Shown in pieces: positions 59,726 to 64,000 of a stretch of 64,000 nucleotides of DNA. Numbering within the stretch: the stretch's first letter is position 1; every line of letters begins with the position of its first letter. The notes beneath the pieces were generated by a model. That model saw nothing but the letters and a program-made list of their open reading frames with translations. It did no database searches and was not told the DNA's origin. The DNA is taken from assembly GCF_030248535.1 (NCBI RefSeq), contig NZ_JAHGAJ010000011.1, positions 96,458 to 160,457 on the forward strand, read 5' to 3'. The stretch is from Vibrio sp. D404a (GTDB taxonomy: Bacteria; Pseudomonadota; Gammaproteobacteria; Enterobacterales; Vibrionaceae). A program made the translations under genes and the position numbers.

Positions 59726-60875
59726 CTCTCGTATTGAAAAAGCCCTTGCTGACCGCCGTGAGCAGGGGCTTAACCGCCAGCTAAACGTTCTTAAATCGGT
59801 AAGTCGTTCTGAAATTGAGTTCGACTCTAAGATTTACAGCAACTTCTCTAGTAACGACTATTTAGGTTTAGCCAATGAGCCAGAGTTGGTTTCAGCTTGG
59901 CAAGATGGGTTGAGCCAATATGGGGCTGGCAGTGGAGCATCGCCATTAGTCACAGGCTTTAGTACAGCACACCAAAACCTAGAGTCTCAGCTATGCGAAT
60001 GGTTAGGCTATGAGCGCGCGATTCTTTTCAGTTCTGGGTTTAGTGCTAATCAAGCCTTGTTGTTTTCTCTGCTCGATAAGAGTGACACCCTCATTCAAGA
60101 CCGTTTAAATCACGCCTCTTTAATGGAAGCGGGGGCATTGTCGCCGGCAACCATGAAGCGCTTTAAGCACAACGATTTAACTCATTTACACTCACTCCTT
60201 TCATCAGCACCCAACTCATTGGTGGTGACAGAGGGGGTGTTCAGCATGGATGGTGACCAAGCCCCTTTAGCCGATATTGCACAGCTGACCCAAAAGCATA
60301 ATGCGTGGTTGGCGGTGGATGATGCTCATGGCATCGGTGTGTTAGGGGAGTTTGGCTCAGGAAGTTGTGCTGCGTCGGGTATTAAACCAGAACTGCTTGT
60401 TGTCACTTTCGGTAAGGCTTTCGGCTTGTCTGGGGCGGCGATTCTTTGCAGCAAATCGGTAGGGGAATACCTTACTCAATTTGCTCGTCACCACGTTTAT
60501 TCTACGGCAACCCCTCCAGCTCAAGCTCATGCCTTGAGTGTGGCTTGTACCATGATACAAAACCAACAGTGGCGTAGAGATAAGTTGAGTGAACTACAAG
60601 CGCTCTATCATGAAGAAATGAAAGACTGGTCTGGTTATGTGGAAACACAAACGCCAATCAAGCCATTTCTTATTGGCGAGTCGCAGCATGCCGTTAGTAT
60701 CGCTAACCGAATAAAACAGAGTGGAGTTTGGATGACAGCGATTCGTCCGCCAACAGTGCCGCAAGGTAGTGCTCGTCTTAGAATTACACTGACTGCTAAC
60801 CACAGTGAAGAGCAAGTATTACATCTGACTCACTCGCTACAGCGCGCGTTAGCAACGCAACATGAGGTAGAGTAA
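59712..60875 (+). CDS. bioF: 8-amino-7-oxononanoate synthase
   Basis: 387 residues from the ATG at 59712 ([19 protein letters not shown]), inside the end of bioB. A PLP-dependent alpha-oxoamine synthase: [21 protein letters not shown], and the Schiff-base Lys in [12 protein letters not shown]. It condenses pimeloyl-ACP with alanine. bioC begins with the base after its stop. Confidence 0.97.
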   Translation: MPAFNSRIEKALADRREQGLNRQLNVLKSVSRSEIEFDSKIYSNFSSNDYLGLANEPELVSAWQDGLSQYGAGSGASPLVTGFSTAHQNLESQLCEWLGYERAILFSSGFSANQALLFSLLDKSDTLIQDRLNHASLMEAGALSPATMKRFKHNDLTHLHSLLSSAPNSLVVTEGVFSMDGDQAPLADIAQLTQKHNAWLAVDDAHGIGVLGEFGSGSCAASGIKPELLVVTFGKAFGLSGAAILCSKSVGEYLTQFARHHVYSTATPPAQAHALSVACTMIQNQQWRRDKLSELQALYHEEMKDWSGYVETQTPIKPFLIGESQHAVSIANRIKQSGVWMTAIRPPTVPQGSARLRITLTANHSEEQVLHLTHSLQRALATQHEVE

Positions 60876-61679
60876 ATGTCACAGCAAGCCGTCGTAGATA
60901 ATTACACTGTCCAAGATAAACAGGCGATAGCAGATGCCTTTGGAAAAGCTGCAAAAAATTATGACAAGCACGCTGAATTTCAGCGCGATGTAGGTCAGCG
61001 TCTTCTTGATAAGTTACCTACAGACCTATCTGGTTATCAGGTGTTGGATTTAGGGTGTGGGACGGGCTATTTTTCCAAGCTACTCGCAGAACGAGGAGCG
61101 ACGGTTGTCTGCGCAGATTTGTCATTGGGTATGTTAGAGCAAGCCAAGCAGAGGTGCGGTAATACCGTTGTGGCATACCAGCAAGCAGATGCCGAAGCTC
61201 TCCCATTCAACGACAACCAATTTGATTTGGTTTTCTCTAGTTTGGCACTTCAGTGGTGTGATGATCTATCTATGCCATTGCGAGAAATGAAAAGAGTGAC
61301 GCGCCAAGGCGGCTCAATCGCTTTCTCCACCTTGTTAGACGGTTCTCTGATTGAGCTAAAAAAGGCGTGGAGTAAAATTGACTCACATCAACACGTCAAT
61401 CACTTTATTACCGCCAATCAGGTAAAAATTGCGTTAGCGCAATCTAGCTGTGTCCACCATCTACTAGACTTGCCCTCCATCACAGTATGGTACGATTCAG
61501 CGTTTGAATTGATGCGCGACCTTAAGGGGATTGGTGCCAACCACGTAAGTGGGCGCTCACAAGGTCTGACCAGCAGAAGAATGCTGCAGCTTGTTGAGCA
61601 AGAGTATCGAACATTTCAAAACCATCAAGGTTTCTTACCAGCAACATATCAAGTTTGTTTAGGGGTTATTCAATTATGA
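60876..61679 (+). CDS. bioC: Malonyl-ACP O-methyltransferase
   Basis: 267 residues. SAM motif I is [15 protein letters not shown] near 54-68, and LALQWCDD and [14 protein letters not shown] follow. The enzyme methylates malonyl-ACP so that the fatty-acid machinery builds the pimeloyl chain. It overlaps bioD by 4 bp (ATGA). No bioH lies in the window; pimeloyl-ACP methyl ester cleavage must be encoded elsewhere. Confidence 0.95.
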   Translation: MSQQAVVDNYTVQDKQAIADAFGKAAKNYDKHAEFQRDVGQRLLDKLPTDLSGYQVLDLGCGTGYFSKLLAERGATVVCADLSLGMLEQAKQRCGNTVVAYQQADAEALPFNDNQFDLVFSSLALQWCDDLSMPLREMKRVTRQGGSIAFSTLLDGSLIELKKAWSKIDSHQHVNHFITANQVKIALAQSSCVHHLLDLPSITVWYDSAFELMRDLKGIGANHVSGRSQGLTSRRMLQLVEQEYRTFQNHQGFLPATYQVCLGVIQL

Positions 61680-62359
61680 TTGATGCATTATTTATTGCAG
61701 GTACGGATACCGAAGTGGGCAAAACCGTGGTTTCAAAAGCGATCTTACAAGCTTTTGCCGCACAAGAATTTTCAACGATTGGCTACAAGCCTGTCGCTGC
61801 GGGTTGTGAGCAGTACCCTGAAGGAGCGCGTAATAGCGACGCTCTTCATCTTCAAGAAGCTGCAACTCAAGACATCGATTACGATGATGTTAATCCATAT
61901 GCATTGATGCTTCCTGCTTCTCCTCATATCGCAGCTAAGCGTGATGGCGTGGTGATTGATGAAGCGGTACTTTCTGAGAAGCTAGCGCAACATAAGCGGA
62001 ACTCGGATTTTGTATTGGTAGAAGGTGCGGGTGGCTGGCGCGTACCAGTGTCTGACGATGAGTGTCTATCGGCTTGGGTTAAGAAAGAACAGCTTCCAGT
62101 GGTTCTAACGGTCGGTATTAAACTAGGCTGCCTAAGCCATGCTCTTCTAACTGCAGAAGCGATTCGTGCAGATGGCCTAAACCTTGTCGGTTGGGTAGCA
62201 AACCGAATCAATCCAGGTACTGAGCACTACGCAGACATTATTGCGATGCTTGAAGATAAGCTAGGTGCGCCGAAACTGGGTGAGATTCCTTACGTGCCGA
62301 AAGCGAAGTCGAAGAACATTGGTAAATACATTGATGTTCAGCCACTGATGGCTCTATAA
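61676..62359 (+). CDS. bioD: Dethiobiotin synthetase
   Basis: 227 residues from the ATG at 61676, which shares ATGA with the bioC stop. The P-loop GTDTEVGKT is at 9-17, and [13 protein letters not shown] supplies the magnesium and substrate loop. It closes the ureido ring of DAPA using CO2 and ATP. It is the last gene of bioBFCD; a strong terminator follows. Confidence 0.97.
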   Translation: MIDALFIAGTDTEVGKTVVSKAILQAFAAQEFSTIGYKPVAAGCEQYPEGARNSDALHLQEAATQDIDYDDVNPYALMLPASPHIAAKRDGVVIDEAVLSEKLAQHKRNSDFVLVEGAGGWRVPVSDDECLSAWVKKEQLPVVLTVGIKLGCLSHALLTAEAIRADGLNLVGWVANRINPGTEHYADIIAMLEDKLGAPKLGEIPYVPKAKSKNIGKYIDVQPLMAL

Positions 62360-62385
62360 GTCATTAGCTGAAGACCAAAAATAGA

Positions 62386-62417
62386 AAAGGGCTGCATAAT
62401 TGCAGCCCTTTCTTTTT
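62386..62417 (+). terminator. Intrinsic terminator after bioD
   Basis: AAAGGGCTGCA (62386-62396) pairs with TGCAGCCCTTT (62401-62411) around TAAT, followed by CTTTTT. Confidence 0.92.
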
Positions 62418-62439
62418 ATCCGTCGACTTAAAACAGAGA

Positions 62440-62607
62440 TTAATGGTCCTTTGTTAGCCCCATTAATGCCTGCTGAGTCTCTGAAATGTTATTTTGTGCA
62501 GCCTCTGGAGTCACGATACCGATCTGTTTTTTTGCTTCTTCTTCAGTGATACCTAAGTGACAGCATAGTAAATCAATAGCCATTTGAGTGTTAGTGCCTT
62601 CAACCAT
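62440..62607 (-). CDS. Small 55-residue protein of unknown function
   Basis: An open frame of 56 codons from ATG 62607 to TAA 62440. It has a strong SD, AAGGAAAGGA, on the minus strand just before the ATG. The product begins MVEGTNTQMAIDLLCCHLG, then ITEEEAKKQIGIVTPEAA, and ends LMGLTKDH. It is acidic and helical with a Cys15-Cys16 pair, and has no signal peptide. It fits snugly between the bioD terminator and the htpX promoter region. I do not recognise the family. Confidence 0.65.
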   Translation of the reverse strand: MVEGTNTQMAIDLLCCHLGITEEEAKKQIGIVTPEAAQNNISETQQALMGLTKDH

Positions 62608-62883
62608 GATCCTTTCCTTTTGTGTCTCGGACTAGCCAATTAATCATCTAGGCACACTGTAAACGGATCAGTCGATGTTCTCTATAAGACTTAGGTCTAA
62701 TACCAAATCTTAATTGGACACGGTCTCGTAATTAAATGTTGCAATTTAATGCTTAACCTTGTTTTCTAATTCTAAGACTATATGTATAAGTAAATAGAAG
62801 TGTTTGAGGTGGTGCGTTTGCCGTACACGCCTTAGCTATAATGATAAAGTTTTAATAAAACAGCTTTCATGCGGAGAAAAGTA

Positions 62884-63747
62884 ATGAAGCGAGTAATGTT
62901 GTTCCTTGCAACCAACTTAGCGGTTGTATTGGTGCTAAGTGTTGTTCTTAATATTGTATACGCTGTCACGGGGATGCAACCAGGCAGCTTGTCTGGATTG
63001 CTCGTAATGGCTGCCGTGTTTGGTTTCGGTGGTTCTTTCATTTCTTTGATGATGTCAAAGGGAATGGCTTTGCGTTCTGTGGGCGGTATGGTTATTGAGA
63101 GCCCTCGCAATGAAACAGAGCATTGGTTGATGGAAACCGTAAGCCGCCAAGCTCAACAAGTCGGTATCGGCATGCCAACAGTCGCTATCTATGACTCACC
63201 AGATATCAACGCATTTGCGACAGGTGCGAAGCGCGACGACTCTCTAGTTGCGGTATCGAGCGGTCTGCTGCACAGCATGACTCGTGATGAAGCAGAAGCC
63301 GTATTGGCTCACGAAGTTAGCCACATCGCAAATGGCGATATGGTGACAATGACATTGATGCAAGGCGTAGTGAATACGTTCGTTATCTTCTTATCTCGCT
63401 TTATCGCGAACATCGTTGCTTCTAACGACAACGAAGAAGAGGGTGGCAGCAACATGATGGTTTACTTCGGTGTATCTATGGTGCTTGAGCTAATCTTCGG
63501 TTTCTTAGCGAGCTTCATCACAATGTGGTACAGCCGTCATCGTGAATTCCACGCTGATGCGGGTGCAGCGCGCCTAGTCGGTAAAGAGAAGATGATTGCG
63601 GCGCTTGAGCGTCTAAAAGTGAGTCACGAACCACAACTAGAAGGTTCAATGATGGCATTTGGTATCAACGGTAAGAAATCACTGAGTGAGCTACTGATGA
63701 GCCACCCACCGCTAGATAAGCGTATCGCGTCTCTGCGTAACATGTAA
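62884..63747 (+). CDS. htpX: Membrane zinc protease HtpX
   Basis: 287 residues from the ATG at 62884, after GGAGA; the open frame from 62869 begins at a non-ATG codon. Two N-terminal membrane helices (to ~residue 58) are followed by the zinc motif HEVSH at 143-147 and the third ligand Glu in [12 protein letters not shown]. Two more helices lie around 155-215. HtpX degrades damaged inner-membrane proteins with FtsH. A terminator follows. No heat-shock promoter is obvious. Confidence 0.97.
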   Translation: MKRVMLFLATNLAVVLVLSVVLNIVYAVTGMQPGSLSGLLVMAAVFGFGGSFISLMMSKGMALRSVGGMVIESPRNETEHWLMETVSRQAQQVGIGMPTVAIYDSPDINAFATGAKRDDSLVAVSSGLLHSMTRDEAEAVLAHEVSHIANGDMVTMTLMQGVVNTFVIFLSRFIANIVASNDNEEEGGSNMMVYFGVSMVLELIFGFLASFITMWYSRHREFHADAGAARLVGKEKMIAALERLKVSHEPQLEGSMMAFGINGKKSLSELLMSHPPLDKRIASLRNM

Positions 63748-63768
63748 TCTTAAATAGATTCACGATTG

Positions 63769-63795
63769 AAAGGCTTCCTTCGGGAGGCCTTTTTT
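63769..63795 (+). terminator. Intrinsic terminator after htpX
   Basis: AAAGGCTTCC (63769-63778) pairs with GGAGGCCTTT (63783-63792, one G-U) around a TTCG tetraloop, then TTT. Confidence 0.92.
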
Positions 63796-63939
63796 ATTGC
63801 CGAATCAATGGCTCTAATTATTGGTGAATATACGACTTTGACCTGCTTGGCTGGTGGTTGCTTTGCCTAGCGTTTGTATTGATTGAGCAATTCCGTTTGG
63901 GTTTGCCACTCAACATCGTTAGCAGCTACGAATAGATAC

Positions 63940-63966
63940 AAAAAAGGCTTCCACAAGGGAAGCCTT
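63940..63966 (-). terminator. Terminator for a minus-strand gene beyond the right edge
   Basis: AAGGCTTCC (63944-63952) pairs with GGAAGCCTT (63958-63966) around ACAAG. On the minus strand it is followed by a T-run. This predicts a gene ending just past the window. Confidence 0.75.
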
Positions 63967-64000
63967 CTCATATCATTGTATTCGAATCTCGAATCTCGAA

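Noticed and set aside
63975..64000. CGAATCT direct repeats at the right edge
   Set aside because: Only two or three short units at the window end; too short to interpret.

Overview
The window reads as ordinary chromosome of a marine gammaproteobacterium, almost certainly a Vibrio. It carries Vibrio-typical genes (csiV next to mfd, a COG3014 lipoprotein between hinT and ycfL, a standalone VC1899-type CARF nuclease, a MiaE-cysB-ald-lrp-ftsK run). Its proteins are very close to the E. coli families where I can compare them, and base composition is moderate and even. I see no prophage, insertion sequence, integron, CRISPR array, rRNA or tRNA, and no block of odd composition. Most genes sit in tight operons separated by clear intrinsic terminators.

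Layout. 0-6.6 kb: the end of an EamA transporter; a divergent redox module (cytochrome b561 plus MarR regulator on the minus strand, a c-type cytochrome on the plus strand) sharing a long perfect palindrome; a BamA/TamA-like outer membrane barrel; ppiB; a TetR regulator; ybiB; two small unknown genes. 6.8-12.4 kb: a CBS-domain protein, a MATE transporter, a ZntA-type metal-exporting ATPase behind a MerR-family promoter, and udp behind two CRP sites. 12.5-15.9 kb (minus): a CARF plus PD-(D/E)XK nuclease of the DUF1887/VC1899 family and a chemoreceptor. 16-22.4 kb: hinT, COG3014 lipoprotein, ycfL, lpoB, thiK, ycfP, then ndh with an FNR box. 22.5-28 kb (minus): a GNAT acetyltransferase, csiV, mfd and a PilZ protein. 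28-38 kb: lolC-lolD-lolE, a divergent DUF2062/comEC pair, then msbA-lpxK-ycaR-kdsB.

38-44.4 kb: cmk, rpsA with a structured leader, ihfB, lapA-lapB, pyrF and miaE. 44.5-57.1 kb: a membrane-anchored unknown, cysB, a methyltransferase, the divergent ald/lrp pair, ftsK-lolA-rarA, serS and a DksA/TraR-type zinc-finger protein. 57.2-62.4 kb: the complete biotin locus, bioA divergent from bioBFCD, with a BirA-type operator between them. The window ends with a 55-codon minus-strand gene and htpX.

Themes. Envelope building dominates: lipoprotein export (lolCDE, lolA), lipid A/LPS supply and its control (msbA, lpxK, kdsB, lapA, lapB), peptidoglycan synthase activation (lpoB, csiV) and membrane quality control (htpX). 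Several promoters can be read from sequence alone: the MarR palindrome, the MerR/ZntR operator, the CRP pair at udp, the FNR box at ndh and the BirA operator. The two observations I rate highest are the CARF nuclease with no CRISPR system in sight and the MarR-cytochrome module with two related dyads.
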